A DNA stretch of 50,240 bases from an uncultured Pelagibacteraceae bacterium (GCA_902619665.1 CACNFB010000006.1:1-50240), one strand, 5' to 3'; counted from the first letter of the stretch, positions 1-9,355 are shown. Numbers and translations are program-made. Notes: generated by a model from the letters alone, not told the origin.

Positions 1-87
1 AATTTTGAGACAAGCGATCCGGATAAAGTTTTAAATGGGGAGATAGATAGCTTTTTGGAAAGCTCTTTATTTAATTTAAATGGTTAA
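1..87 (+). CDS. C-terminal tail of an unidentified upstream gene (partial)
   Basis: Frame 1 is open from the first base to a TAA at 85-87 and encodes 28 residues, the C-terminus of a protein beginning outside the window. The last residues are Ser/Leu/Asn rich and match no family I recognise. The stop lies 8 bases inside the next gene, whose ATG is at 80, the tight coupling seen throughout this window, so the two are probably co-transcribed. The reading frame is inferred from openness and this overlap only. Confidence 0.5.
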   Translation, partial: NFETSDPDKVLNGEIDSFLESSLFNLNG

Positions 88-2281
88 AAGAATTATACAA
101 ATAACTTTGTTTTTATTTTTAATTTTAATAATTTTTTTTATGTATTTAAGTATCTACGGGGTTAGTACTGATAAATTTAACAACCTTATTAGTGAAAAAA
201 TTTCTGAAAGAGATAAAAATTTAGAAATAAACCTTAACGAAATAAAAATTTTTCTTAATATCAATGATTTCAATTTTGAATTAAAAACCAATGATCCAAA
301 AGTTTTTTTTAGGAATAAAGAAATAAAGATTAAAAGCATAAGTACTGATTTGCCTTTAAAAAATTTACTTTCACAAAAAATAAATTTTCAGGAAATAAAA
401 ATTTTAACTCATAAAAATAAGATATCAAATTTAATTGAAATAATTAGAGTTTATAAAAATAATCCACAATTATTTATTTTAAATAAGATTGTAAAAAACG
501 GCTTGATAGAAATAGAGAGCAAAATAAATTTTAACGAAGATGGCAGTATCAAAAGCAATTATTTGGTTGATGGCAACATTGAAAATTTAAAAATAGAATT
601 ATTAAACAATAACATAGTTGAAAATATAAATTTGAGTTTTTTGATTAAAGAAAAAGATTATCTGATATATAACCTATCATCGCTTTTTCAATCAATTAAT
701 ATAAATTCTAATAAAATAAGAATTATTGAAAATCGAAATAGCTATAATTTTGAAGGTGATATTTCCAATCAAAAAGGCAAAATAGATTTAAGTAAATTTT
801 CCACTTTTTTAAATGAAAACATGAGAAACATTGTTAAAGAAGAATTAACTATTTCATCAAATAATAAATTTACTTTCAAATTAAACAAAAAAATTAAATT
901 TTCTGATATAAATATTCAATCAAAAGTAATTTTAGAAGAGTTTAGATATTCAAACGATATATTTAAACGATTTTTTCCAGGATATAAAAAAGATATAAAT
1001 TTTGAAAAAAATTCTATCACAATTGATTATAAAAGTGGAGATTATCAAATAAATGGTAAATCTAAAATAAATATAAATGGTGACATTGATGATGCAAGTT
1101 ATTCTTTAAAAAAAATAAAAGAAGATTTTTTTTATAATTTTAATTTTGAAATTATTAATTCTGCAGTAAATTTTAAAATTTTAAACTATACAAAAAATAA
1201 AGATGATAAAAGTTCATTAGAATTAAAGGGAAAATTTTTAGCTTCTAAAAATACAAATTTAGAAACAATAAAATTTATTCATGATAAAAATTTCATAGAT
1301 ATTCGAAATATCAGAATTAATCAAAATAAAAAGATTAATAGTATAGACAATATAAAAGTTAGTGTTTTTAATAATAATAACAAGCTAAGTAAATTAGATA
1401 TTAAAAAAGATAAAAAAAACTATTTAATAAATAGCAAAATCTTTGATGGAACTAAGCTAGTGGATGAAATTTTATTTTCGAAAGAAGAAAGTAATTTTTT
1501 TGAATTGTTTAATAATTTAGATAGCAATATATTAATTAAAATTGACACTGCTTATTTAAGTCAAGAAGATTATCTTACATCCTTGAACACAAACATAATT
1601 ATAAAGAATAACCAAATTTTAGATTTAAATTTATCTTCTAAATTTCCTAATAATGATGAGTTTAAGGTCTCTGTAAAAACTAACCAAAACAAAGAAAAGA
1701 TAACAACAGTTTTCACAAATTATGCCAAGCCCTTAGTAAAAAAATATAAATTTATAAAAGGTTTTGAAGGAGGTGCATTAGACTTCCATTCAGTTACAAA
1801 AAATAAAAAAACTAATTCAAATTTAAAATTATATGATTTTAAATTAATAGAGGTGCCAGCGCTTACCAAATTATTAACACTAGCCTCGTTACAGGGCATT
1901 GCAGATTTATTAACAGGTGAAGGAATAAGATTTAATGAATTTGAAATGAAATTTAACAAAGACAAAGGATTAATGACAATTGACGAGATTTACTCACTTG
2001 GACCCTCAATTTCAGTTCTTATGGATGGTTATGTTCAAAAAGATGGACTGGTAAGTTTAAGAGGAACTTTAGTTCCAGCTACTACTATAAATAAAGCAAT
2101 AGGCTCAATACCGTTGTTGGGAGATATATTAGTTGGAAAAAAAGTAGGTGAAGGAGTTTTTGGAGTCAGTTTTAAAATTAAAGGGTACCCCAAAGATTTA
2201 AAAACTACCGTCAATCCAATTAAAACTTTAACACCAAGATTTATTACAAGAACTTTAGAAAAAATAAAAAAAGCTAATTGA
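80..2281 (+). CDS. AsmA/YhdP-like (DUF3971-type) envelope protein
   Basis: A 733-residue protein with one N-terminal membrane anchor (about residues 5-27), then a long beta-rich, Asn/Lys-rich region and a better conserved C-terminal section (about 590-715) typical of AsmA-like proteins. Readable landmarks there are LTKLLTLASLQGIADLL, GPSISVLMDGYV and the glycine-rich turn before KGYPKDLKTTVNP. Family members (AsmA, YhdP, TamB relatives) form periplasm-spanning lipid-transfer bridges or affect outer-membrane lipid balance, so a periplasmic, inner-membrane-anchored role is inferred. It overlaps the preceding reading frame by 8 bases and runs convergently 8 bases into tyrS. The N-terminal half is too diverged to assign further. 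Family assignment is fairly safe; exact function is not. Confidence 0.75.
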   Translation: MVKRIIQITLFLFLILIIFFMYLSIYGVSTDKFNNLISEKISERDKNLEINLNEIKIFLNINDFNFELKTNDPKVFFRNKEIKIKSISTDLPLKNLLSQKINFQEIKILTHKNKISNLIEIIRVYKNNPQLFILNKIVKNGLIEIESKINFNEDGSIKSNYLVDGNIENLKIELLNNNIVENINLSFLIKEKDYLIYNLSSLFQSININSNKIRIIENRNSYNFEGDISNQKGKIDLSKFSTFLNENMRNIVKEELTISSNNKFTFKLNKKIKFSDINIQSKVILEEFRYSNDIFKRFFPGYKKDINFEKNSITIDYKSGDYQINGKSKININGDIDDASYSLKKIKEDFFYNFNFEIINSAVNFKILNYTKNKDDKSSLELKGKFLASKNTNLETIKFIHDKNFIDIRNIRINQNKKINSIDNIKVSVFNNNNKLSKLDIKKDKKNYLINSKIFDGTKLVDEILFSKEESNFFELFNNLDSNILIKIDTAYLSQEDYLTSLNTNIIIKNNQILDLNLSSKFPNNDEFKVSVKTNQNKEKITTVFTNYAKPLVKKYKFIKGFEGGALDFHSVTKNKKTNSNLKLYDFKLIEVPALTKLLTLASLQGIADLLTGEGIRFNEFEMKFNKDKGLMTIDEIYSLGPSISVLMDGYVQKDGLVSLRGTLVPATTINKAIGSIPLLGDILVGKKVGEGVFGVSFKIKGYPKDLKTTVNPIKTLTPRFITRTLEKIKKAN

Positions 2282-3509
2282 TAATTTTAAATAATACGTG
2301 ATTTTTTTTACCATGTGATAATTTTAATATATCATCTTTAAAATCATCTATAGTAATATTAGAATTATCATTATTAACAGTATTGTTATTAATTTTTATC
2401 CCGAGATTTTTTATTGCTCTTCTAGCTTCACTTTTTGATTTTAATAAATTTGACATAATCACAACATCAATAATATTTACTCCGGTATTAAGCTGATTTT
2501 TTTTTATTTTTACAACAGGCAGATCATCACCAAAAGAACCTGCACTAAATGTTTTTTTTGCAGTTTCAGCAGCTTTTTTTGCCGCAACTTTGCCATGTAA
2601 CATTGAGGTAGTTTCATTAGCTAGAAGAATTTTTAACTCATTTATATTTTTGTTTTTCATGCCTTCAATTTCAGCTATTTCTTTATCTGTAAACATTTTT
2701 AAAAATTTTATTACGTCTCGATCATCAGTGTTTCTCCAAAACTGCCAATAATCGTATGGAGATAATAATTTTTTATCTAACCAAACAGCACCTTTTTCTG
2801 TTTTTCCCATTTTAGCTCCAGATGCTAATGTAATTAGCGGTGTAGTTAATCCAAATGTCTGTTTTCCTGAGCTCCTTTTAATTAATTCAACACCATTTAT
2901 AATATTTCCCCATTGGTCAGATCCACCTATCTGAAGAACACAGTTATTTTTTTTATTTAACTCTAAAAAATCATAAGCCTGCAAAATCATGTAATTGAAT
3001 TCCATGTAACTTAAAGATTGTTCTCTTTCCAATCTTAGCTTAACACTATCAAAACTTAACATTTTATTTATAGTAAAATGTTTGCCAACTTCTCTTAAAA
3101 ATTTAATATAATTTAATTTTCCAAGCCATTTAAAGTTATTTACAAAAATTGGTTTAGTTTTAATATTTTTTTTGTCTAAAAAAATATCAAACACTTTTTT
3201 AATATTTTTAATATTTTTGTCTATTTCTTTGGTAGATAAAATTTTTCTTGTTTCCTCTTTACCAGAAGGGTCACCAATCATAGTGGTTCCGCCGCCAAGT
3301 AGAACTATGGGTCTATGACCATATTTTTGTAGCATTCTTAAACACATTATTTGCAATAAACTACCAACGTGTAAACTTTGAGCCGTACAATCAAAACCTA
3401 TATATGCGTTAATTTTTTTATTATGCATTAAATTATCTAATTCTTCAGAATTAGTGCATTGATTAAAATACTCTCTTTCTTTAAACTCGGTTAAGAATGA
3501 ATTTTTCAT
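2274..3509 (-). CDS. tyrS: Tyrosyl-tRNA synthetase
   Basis: A 411-residue class I aminoacyl-tRNA synthetase that charges tRNA-Tyr in the cytoplasm. The HIGH-type ATP motif is HVGS at residues 47-50, preceded by the tyrosine-pocket stretch YIGFDCTA. The KMSKS-type loop reads GAKMGKT near residue 235, and a C-terminal S4 RNA-binding region (about 350-411) contains SKSEARRAIKNLGIKINN. Length matches the roughly 400-420 residues of the bacterial TyrS family. It starts at an ATG and its 3' end overlaps the convergent AsmA-like gene by 8 bases. It is divergent from anmK across a 59-base gap that must hold both promoters. No T-box or other leader element is seen. Confidence 0.97.
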   Translation of the reverse strand: MKNSFLTEFKEREYFNQCTNSEELDNLMHNKKINAYIGFDCTAQSLHVGSLLQIMCLRMLQKYGHRPIVLLGGGTTMIGDPSGKEETRKILSTKEIDKNIKNIKKVFDIFLDKKNIKTKPIFVNNFKWLGKLNYIKFLREVGKHFTINKMLSFDSVKLRLEREQSLSYMEFNYMILQAYDFLELNKKNNCVLQIGGSDQWGNIINGVELIKRSSGKQTFGLTTPLITLASGAKMGKTEKGAVWLDKKLLSPYDYWQFWRNTDDRDVIKFLKMFTDKEIAEIEGMKNKNINELKILLANETTSMLHGKVAAKKAAETAKKTFSAGSFGDDLPVVKIKKNQLNTGVNIIDVVIMSNLLKSKSEARRAIKNLGIKINNNTVNNDNSNITIDDFKDDILKLSHGKKNHVLFKIIN

Positions 3510-3568
3510 TTTTTAAATTATTACTTCTAATTCAATATACTTATTTTAATTTGATTGAAAAATAAATT

Positions 3569-4696
3569 GTGAGTAAATCTATTAATAGTTTAGGCCTAAT
3601 GAGTGGTACTTCTGGTGATGGTGTTGATGCATCTGTTATAAATTCTGATGGGAAAGGACAGTTCAAAGTTTTAATTAACAAATACTTTCAATATACTGAT
3701 GATATTTCTGAAAATATTTACAAATTGAAAAAAAATATTAATAAAGTTGAAGATATTAAAAAATATGCTTCAGAAATTAAGGATTTAGAGAGGAAAATAA
3801 CATTATTTCATTCAAATGTCGTTTCAAATTGCGCATCAAATAATGATTTTGAAATTGATTTGATTGGTTTTCATGGACAAACAATTTTACATAGTCCTAA
3901 AGACAAATATTCAAAACAACTTGGTGATGGAAAATTATTATCTCAACTTTCAAAAAAAAAAGTTATTTATGATTTTAGGCAAAATGATTTAGCTGAAGGT
4001 GGCGAAGGAGCCCCATTATCACCTATCTTTCACCAGTTAATTGTTAAGGAAAAAAAAATTGACCTTCCTATTGGTATATTAAATATAGGTGGAATATCTA
4101 ATTTAACTTTGATCGGAGATCTCAAAGATGAAAATTTGATAAGTAAAGATATAGGTCCTGGAAATTGTTTAATAGATGAATGGATGAGAAGAAACAAAAA
4201 AGGCAATTATGATAATAATGGTGAAGCAGCAAGTATTGGTAAAACAAATGAATTAATTCTTAATCAAGCTTTAGAAGATTTTGAAAACGTTACCGATAAA
4301 AATATTAATTCGTTTGATGTTAACGATTTTGAGATAAATTTTTTGAGAGGTTTAGATTTAGAGGATGGAGCATCGACAATAACGGACTTCACAAGTAATA
4401 TTATTGCATCTGAATTGTTAAGTGAAATATCAAAATCTAATCTAAAAATTACTAAGATTATTTTATGTGGAGGTGGAAGAAAGAATAAAACTTTAATTGA
4501 TAGAATTAAAAAACATTGTGGTAATGAAGTTAAATTTGACACAACAGATGATTATGGAGTTGATGGTGACTTTGTGGAGTCTCAAGCTTTTGCATTTTTA
4601 GCTATTAGATCGTTTTTTAAACTTCCTATATCTTTTCCGAATACAACTGGATGTAAATCACCTTCAACAGGTGGAGTTTTAGTTAAAAATTTTTAA
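3569..4696 (+). CDS. anmK: Anhydro-N-acetylmuramic acid kinase
   Basis: A 375-residue kinase of the ASKHA fold that phosphorylates and opens 1,6-anhydroMurNAc recovered from peptidoglycan turnover. The N-terminal phosphate-binding signature is LMSGTSGDGVD (about residues 10-20). FHGQTILHSP and QLGDGKLL follow, then GPGNCLIDEWM and the adenosine-side loop ILCGGGRKN near residue 300. Length fits the family (about 365-375). The start is GTG at 3569, chosen because the conserved signature begins a few residues later and no upstream ATG is in frame. The stop overlaps the convergent hydrolase by 4 bases. Divergence from tyrS is an arrangement I recall from other alphaproteobacteria. Confidence 0.95.
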   Translation: MSKSINSLGLMSGTSGDGVDASVINSDGKGQFKVLINKYFQYTDDISENIYKLKKNINKVEDIKKYASEIKDLERKITLFHSNVVSNCASNNDFEIDLIGFHGQTILHSPKDKYSKQLGDGKLLSQLSKKKVIYDFRQNDLAEGGEGAPLSPIFHQLIVKEKKIDLPIGILNIGGISNLTLIGDLKDENLISKDIGPGNCLIDEWMRRNKKGNYDNNGEAASIGKTNELILNQALEDFENVTDKNINSFDVNDFEINFLRGLDLEDGASTITDFTSNIIASELLSEISKSNLKITKIILCGGGRKNKTLIDRIKKHCGNEVKFDTTDDYGVDGDFVESQAFAFLAIRSFFKLPISFPNTTGCKSPSTGGVLVKNF

Positions 4697-5349
4697 AATA
4701 AAGCTGATTCTTTTTGAATATATTTGTCTAAAACTTTTCTTAAACTATTTTCAGATTTAGTGAAAAAATGGTTAGCATCTGGCACAGATTGAAAATCAAC
4801 TTTAATACCTTTCTGCGAAGATAATCTTTTATTAAGATCATTTATATGATCTATTGGAACAAGTTCATCTTTTTTTCCATAAACCATCAGTCCTGATGTT
4901 GGACAAGGTGAAAGAAAAGAAAAATCGTAAACATTTGGTTGAGGTGATATTGAAATAAATCTGTTTATCTCTGGTCTTCTCATAAGTAACTGCATTGATA
5001 TTAATGATCCAAAAGAAAAACCAGCAACCCAACATTGTGAGTTATCAAAGTTTTCTCTCTCAACCCAATCAAGTGCAGCAGCTGCATCAGCAAGTTCACC
5101 TTGACCATTGTCAAACTCTCCATCACTTTTTCCAACACCTCTAAAGTTTACTCTGCATACTGAAAAACCATTATCCATAAATGCATGAAATGTTTCTACT
5201 ACAACTTTGTTATTCATTGTACCTCCATATTGAGGATGAGGTTGCAATACTAAAGCTATGGGAGAAGTTATTTTTTGATTTTTGAAATATTTTGCTTCTA
5301 ATCTTCCGGCCGGTCCAGGAATAAATATTTCTACAATTTTATTTTCCAT
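4693..5349 (-). CDS. Alpha/beta hydrolase
   Basis: A 218-residue cytosolic serine hydrolase. The oxyanion region is LQPHPQYGGTMNNKVV, a conserved NFRGVGKSDGEFDNG stretch follows, the nucleophile elbow is GFSFG (about residues 109-113), the acid lies in YGKKDELVP and the histidine in DANHFF near the C-terminus, so the Ser-Asp-His triad is complete. The family resembles small KTN/dienelactone-hydrolase-like proteins with unknown substrate. Its start codon lies directly beside two tandem Fur/IRO-like boxes (5351-5404) and it is divergent from iscR-suf, so iron-dependent control is inferred. It overlaps anmK by 4 bases. Confidence 0.9.
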   Translation of the reverse strand: MENKIVEIFIPGPAGRLEAKYFKNQKITSPIALVLQPHPQYGGTMNNKVVVETFHAFMDNGFSVCRVNFRGVGKSDGEFDNGQGELADAAAALDWVERENFDNSQCWVAGFSFGSLISMQLLMRRPEINRFISISPQPNVYDFSFLSPCPTSGLMVYGKKDELVPIDHINDLNKRLSSQKGIKVDFQSVPDANHFFTKSENSLRKVLDKYIQKESALF

Positions 5350-5350
5350 A

Positions 5351-5404
5351 TTTGTTAATGATAATTATTCTCAAATAAATTTTTGTTAATGATAATTATT
5401 CTCA
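5351..5404. promoter_or_regulatory. Tandem Fur/IRO-like operator boxes
   Basis: An identical 23-base sequence occurs at 5351-5373 and 5382-5404, a period of 31 bases (about three helical turns). Each copy contains TGAGAATAATTATCA on the reverse strand. This matches the 7-1-7 Fur box (TGATAATNATTATCA) with a single mismatch and also fits the rhizobial iron-responsive operator form TGA-N9-TCA. Placement directly upstream of the hydrolase start and about 60 bases before the suf promoter suggests iron-dependent repression of one or both directions. Which regulator binds (Fur, Irr, RirA or the local IscR) is not decided by sequence. Confidence 0.7.
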
Positions 5405-5461
5405 CAAAAAAACTTTATTTATCACAACGGAGTGACAAAATGCGAGTCTTTTTAATTTCAA

Positions 5462-5486
5462 AAACTTGACTATTTTAGTCGGGTAT
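5462..5486 (+). promoter_or_regulatory. IscR type-1 binding site over the iscR-suf -35 region
   Basis: These 25 bases match the Escherichia coli IscR type-1 consensus (ATASYYGACTRWWWYAGTCRRSTAT) at 24 positions; the only mismatch is A for T at position 2. The core inverted half-sites are GACT (5468-5471) and AGTC (5477-5480). The site covers a likely -35 TTGACT at 5466-5471, with -10 candidates TATATA (5488-5493, spacing 16) or TATAAG (5490-5495, spacing 18), about 20 bases before the iscR ATG. Occupancy by cluster-loaded IscR would block the promoter, giving negative autoregulation as in the enterobacterial iscR promoter. Confidence 0.85.
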
Positions 5487-5513
5487 ATATATAAGTCGCA
5501 TAAATAAACGATT

Positions 5514-5936
5514 ATGAAGCTAAATACTAAATCAAGATATGCAGTAATGGCGCTTGCTGACATGGCTGTTTTTTCAAGTAATAATGCAGTCAGTTTAAGA
5601 GATATTTCATTGAGGCAAGGCATATCTCTTCTTTATTTAGAACAAATATTTTTAAGATTAAAAAAAAATAATATAGTAAAAAGTGTAAGAGGAATTAATG
5701 GTGGATATATACTTGTTAAAAGTCCAAAAGAATTAAAGATTTCAGACATACTTTTAGCATTAGATCAAAAAGTTAAAACAATAGGATGCAAAAAAGATTC
5801 TAAAAAATCTTGTAATGGTAAAAGCACCAAATGCATCACGCATAATTTCTGGGATGAATTAGATATTCATATAAACAGTTTTTTTGAAAACAAAAAATTA
5901 AGTGACTTATTAAAAAATAGAGAGGCAAGAATATAA
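5514..5936 (+). CDS. iscR: Rrf2-family [2Fe-2S] regulator, IscR type
   Basis: A 140-residue Rrf2 winged-helix repressor. The DNA-binding part (about residues 1-70) contains KSRYAVMALADMA, the recognition helix region LYLEQIFLRLKKNNIV and the wing VRGINGGYIL. The cluster-binding region has Cys92, Cys100 and Cys107 followed by His110 (CITH), the three-Cys-plus-His arrangement of IscR, although spacing is C-x7-C-x6-C rather than the enterobacterial C-x5-C-x5-C. It is the first gene of the suf operon and sits 3' of a near-perfect IscR type-1 site, so autoregulation by Fe-S status is inferred. RirA is the main alternative in alphaproteobacteria, but the retained His and the type-1 box favour IscR. 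The stop abuts the sufB ATG. Confidence 0.88.
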   Translation: MKLNTKSRYAVMALADMAVFSSNNAVSLRDISLRQGISLLYLEQIFLRLKKNNIVKSVRGINGGYILVKSPKELKISDILLALDQKVKTIGCKKDSKKSCNGKSTKCITHNFWDELDIHINSFFENKKLSDLLKNREARI

Positions 5937-7373
5937 ATGAGAGATAAACAAATAGAAGATTTAAAAGACTACAAATATGGTTTTTCAACTGATATTGAAA
6001 GCTTTAAAGCTCCAAAAGGATTAAATGAAGATGTAATTAAGTTTATATCAAATATTAAAAAAGAACCTAAATGGTTATTAGATTGGAGACTTAAAGCTTT
6101 TGAAAGACTAAAAGTTTTAAAAGAACCTGACTGGCAAAAACCAAAATACCCAAAAATAGATTATCAAGATCTTTATTATTATTCAGCTCCAAAAAGCTTT
6201 AAAGATAAACCAAAAAGTCTTGATGAATTAGATCCAAAATTACTTGAAACTTATCAAAAGTTAGGAATTCCACTTAACGAACAAAAAAGATTAAACGGAA
6301 TTGCTGTTGATGCAGTTTTCGACTCAGTTTCTGTAGCTACTACTTTCAAAGAAACTTTAACAAAACAGGGGATAATATTTTGTTCGATTTCTGAAGCTGT
6401 ACAAAAACATCCAGAATTGGTAAAAAAATATTTAGGTACAGTTATACCTTTAACAGACCATTTTTTTGCAACACTTAACTCAGCGGTATTTACTGATGGA
6501 TCATTTGTTTATATTCCGCCAGGAGTAAGGTGTCCTATGGAATTATCAACATATTTTAGAATTAATGCATCTGATACAGGTCAATTCGAGAGAACTTTAA
6601 TAATCGCTGATAAAGGAAGTTATGTAAGTTATCTAGAGGGATGTACTGCACCAATGCGAGATGAAAATCAATTACATGCAGCTAATGTTGAACTCATAGC
6701 ATTGGATGATGCAGAAATAAAATATTCTACTGTTCAAAACTGGTACCCTGGAGACAAGGATGGCAAAGGTGGAATATATAATTTTGTAACAAAAAGAGGT
6801 TTATGCAAAGGTAAGAATTCCAAAATTTCTTGGACACAAGTTGAAACTGGATCTGCAATTACTTGGAAATATCCGAGCTGTATTTTAAAAGGTGATAATT
6901 CAATAGGTGAATTTTATTCTATTGCTATTACTAATAATCATCAAAAAGCAGATACAGGTACAAAAATGATACACCTTGGAAAAAATACAAAGAGCAAAAT
7001 TATTTCAAAAGGTATAAGCGCAGGTTTTTCAGATATGACGTATAGAGGTTTAGTAGATATTTCTCCAAAAGCTACAAATTCAAATAATTTCACCCAATGT
7101 GACTCTTTATTAATGGGTAATAAATGTGGAGCACATACAGTTCCATATATTAAAAATAAAAACTCAGACTCTAATATTGCACATGAAGCAACGACCTCTA
7201 AAATTAGTGAAGAACAATTACATTATTGTCAGCAAAGAGGATTAAATCCTGAAGAAGCAGTTGGTTTAATAGTAAATGGTTTTTGTAAAGAAGTATTACA
7301 ACAATTGCCAATGGAGTTTGCAGTCGAGGCTCAAAAATTAGTAGGGATTAGTTTAGAAGGAAGTGTTGGCTAA
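5937..7373 (+). CDS. sufB: Fe-S cluster assembly scaffold SufB
   Basis: A 478-residue SufB, the scaffold subunit of the SufBC2D complex that builds Fe-S clusters in the cytoplasm. Recognisable stretches include [40 protein letters not shown], and near the C-terminus [20 protein letters not shown] followed by [18 protein letters not shown], all hallmarks of SufB rather than SufD. Length agrees with the family (about 480-495). The start ATG follows the iscR stop with no gap, and the stop TAATG overlaps the sufC start by one base, so translational coupling is likely. Confidence 0.97.
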   Translation: MRDKQIEDLKDYKYGFSTDIESFKAPKGLNEDVIKFISNIKKEPKWLLDWRLKAFERLKVLKEPDWQKPKYPKIDYQDLYYYSAPKSFKDKPKSLDELDPKLLETYQKLGIPLNEQKRLNGIAVDAVFDSVSVATTFKETLTKQGIIFCSISEAVQKHPELVKKYLGTVIPLTDHFFATLNSAVFTDGSFVYIPPGVRCPMELSTYFRINASDTGQFERTLIIADKGSYVSYLEGCTAPMRDENQLHAANVELIALDDAEIKYSTVQNWYPGDKDGKGGIYNFVTKRGLCKGKNSKISWTQVETGSAITWKYPSCILKGDNSIGEFYSIAITNNHQKADTGTKMIHLGKNTKSKIISKGISAGFSDMTYRGLVDISPKATNSNNFTQCDSLLMGNKCGAHTVPYIKNKNSDSNIAHEATTSKISEEQLHYCQQRGLNPEEAVGLIVNGFCKEVLQQLPMEFAVEAQKLVGISLEGSVG

Positions 7374-8107
7374 TGTTAAAAATTAATAATCTAAGTGCCA
7401 AAATTGATAACAAATCTATTTTACAAGATTTCAAATTAGAAATTAATCCTGGTGAAGTTCACGCAATAATGGGCCCTAATGGTTCAGGCAAAAGTACACT
7501 ATCTAACATTTTATCCGGAAAAAAAGGATACGATGTAACCGGAGAGGTCTTGTTTGAAAATAGTGATTTATTTTCATTAGAAACTGAGGAACGTGCACAC
7601 AAAGGAATTTTTTTAGCTTTTCAGTACCCATTAGAGATACCAGGAGTTAATACCAATGTTTTTCTAAAAACTTCACTAAATGCAATCAAAAAGGCAAGAG
7701 GAGAAAAAGAATTGGATGCAATACAGTTTTTAAAACTTGTTAAAGAAAAAGCAAAAGAACTTAAATTTGATGAAGAAAAATTAGGCAGACAGCTCAATGT
7801 TGGTTTTTCTGGTGGAGAAAAAAAGAAAAATGAAATTCTTCAAATGTCTATTTTAAATCCGAAACTTTCTATTTTAGATGAAACAGATTCAGGCTTAGAT
7901 ATTGATGCTCTTAAAACTGTTGCAGATGGTGTTAATGCATTAAGAAAAAAAAATAACTCTTTTTTAATTATTACTCACTATCAAAGATTACTTGAATACA
8001 TCAAACCTGATTTTGTTCATGTCTTAATGAATGGAAAAATAATTAAATCCGGTGGTCCGGATCTAGCACTCGAGCTAGAGAAGAAAGGATACGAAAATAT
8101 TAATTAA
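7373..8107 (+). CDS. sufC: Fe-S assembly ATPase SufC
   Basis: A 244-residue ABC-type ATPase that dimerises on SufB and SufD and drives conformational change during cluster assembly. Walker A is GPNGSGKST (residues 34-42), the Q-loop follows in FLAFQYPLEIPGV, the signature is FSGGEKKKNE, Walker B is LSILDETDSGLD and the H-loop is ITHYQRLL. The SGGEKK signature and the D-ETDSGLD Walker B separate SufC from transport ATPases. It lies between sufB and sufD in the normal order, overlapping sufB by one base and abutting sufD. Confidence 0.97.
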   Translation: MLKINNLSAKIDNKSILQDFKLEINPGEVHAIMGPNGSGKSTLSNILSGKKGYDVTGEVLFENSDLFSLETEERAHKGIFLAFQYPLEIPGVNTNVFLKTSLNAIKKARGEKELDAIQFLKLVKEKAKELKFDEEKLGRQLNVGFSGGEKKKNEILQMSILNPKLSILDETDSGLDIDALKTVADGVNALRKKNNSFLIITHYQRLLEYIKPDFVHVLMNGKIIKSGGPDLALELEKKGYENIN

Positions 8108-9355
8108 ATGGAAGAACAATTAAAAATAGACTTTGAAAAAAAGTTAAAAGATTTTTCATATTCTGACCAGGAAAAAAAGTTTAAAGAGACTAACTTTAAA
8201 GAGTTTCTTAAACAAGGTTTTCCTAATAGAAAGCTAGAGAGCTGGAAATTTTCTGATCTAAATCAAATAATTAAAAGTAACATTGGTGAATTAACATTCT
8301 ACAACGACTATAAAAAAGAAAATCAAATTGATAAAATCCAATTAATAAGTGATTTAGAACATAATAAACTTATTGTAATAGATGGAAAAATTGAAAAGAT
8401 CGATTTTAAGTTTGAAGAAAAAGATAAAATTGAAGTTTTAGTTGAACAGGGTGAAGAAACTATTAAGGAAAATATTAATTCATTAATTAACTTAAACAAC
8501 GCTTTTTCTAATAAATTCTGCAAGATTATTATTAAAAAAAATTATAGTTTAAAAAAACCTTTAGTTATTTATCATTCAACAAATAAAAATACACAATCAA
8601 AAAATACTAATTCGAGAATTGATTTTAAGTTAGAGGAAAATGCATGTTTAAGACTTATTGACATTTTCAAAGACAATACAGAGAAAAATTTTCTTAATAT
8701 TTATTATAATTTTGAATTAGACAAATCATCCATATTAAAAAACTATAAAATAGATAAATCAATAAATAATAATGTTAAATATTCTTATAACAATGTTAAG
8801 CAAGAGGCTAATAGCATTTCTGAAACTTTTATATTATCTAGTGGTTCAAAATTTTTCAAAAATGAAATTAATTGTAATCTTCAAGGTCAGCACTCTTCAG
8901 CTTTTGTAAATGGAATTTTTGATCTAGATGATGAAAATCATCATGAAATAAAATCAAATATAAATCATTTAGTAGAAAATACTAAAAGTTATCAATTAGT
9001 AAAAAGTGTATTAGAAAAAAAATCTAAAGCTGTTTATCAAGGAAAAATTTTTGTAAGTTCTGAGGCTCAAAAAACGGACGGTTATCAATTAAGTAATGCA
9101 ATACTACTAAGTGAAAACTCAGAGTTTAATGCAAAACCTGAGTTAGAGATTTATGCTGATGATGTAAAATGTTCTCATGGATCCTCATCAGGAAGTTTAG
9201 ATGAGAACTCAATATTTTATCTAATGTCTAGAGGATTAAACTACAAAGAAGCAAAAAAACTTCTAATTAACGGTTTTCTATTAGACGTCATTGAAAAAAT
9301 AACGGACGAAGAAATAAAAAATCTGATTAAAAATTTATTGGGAGTTAAAGAATGA
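8108..9355 (+). CDS. sufD: Fe-S assembly protein SufD
   Basis: A 415-residue partner of SufB in the SufBC2D complex. The N-terminal helix region contains FPNRKLESWKFSDL, the diagnostic RK-E-WK(F/Y)-D segment of SufD. The conserved C-terminal beta-helix contains KSVLEKKSKAVYQGKIFV, AKPELEIYADDVKCSHGSS and the final FYLMSRGL-Y-EAKKLLINGF segment. The middle third is Asn/Lys-rich and poorly conserved, as expected for SufD. It starts directly after sufC and its stop overlaps the sufS start as ATGA. Confidence 0.95.
   Translation: MEEQLKIDFEKKLKDFSYSDQEKKFKETNFKEFLKQGFPNRKLESWKFSDLNQIIKSNIGELTFYNDYKKENQIDKIQLISDLEHNKLIVIDGKIEKIDFKFEEKDKIEVLVEQGEETIKENINSLINLNNAFSNKFCKIIIKKNYSLKKPLVIYHSTNKNTQSKNTNSRIDFKLEENACLRLIDIFKDNTEKNFLNIYYNFELDKSSILKNYKIDKSINNNVKYSYNNVKQEANSISETFILSSGSKFFKNEINCNLQGQHSSAFVNGIFDLDDENHHEIKSNINHLVENTKSYQLVKSVLEKKSKAVYQGKIFVSSEAQKTDGYQLSNAILLSENSEFNAKPELEIYADDVKCSHGSSSGSLDENSIFYLMSRGLNYKEAKKLLINGFLLDVIEKITDEEIKNLIKNLLGVKE

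Noticed and set aside
4264..4542. Reverse-frame ORF inside anmK and many similar ORFs opposite or inside real genes
   Set aside because: They lie completely opposite strongly conserved genes and their translations show no motifs, so they are frame shadows.
5440..5469. Nine-codon mini-ORF with a GGAGTG ribosome site upstream of iscR, possible leader peptide
   Set aside because: It lies upstream of, and runs into, the likely -35 at 5466-5471, so it would not be on the main iscR-suf transcript; no attenuator-type alternative hairpins follow.
8058..8080. Palindrome around CTAG/CTCGAG near the end of sufC
   Set aside because: It is within well-conserved coding sequence with no role needed; likely a by-product of codon choice.
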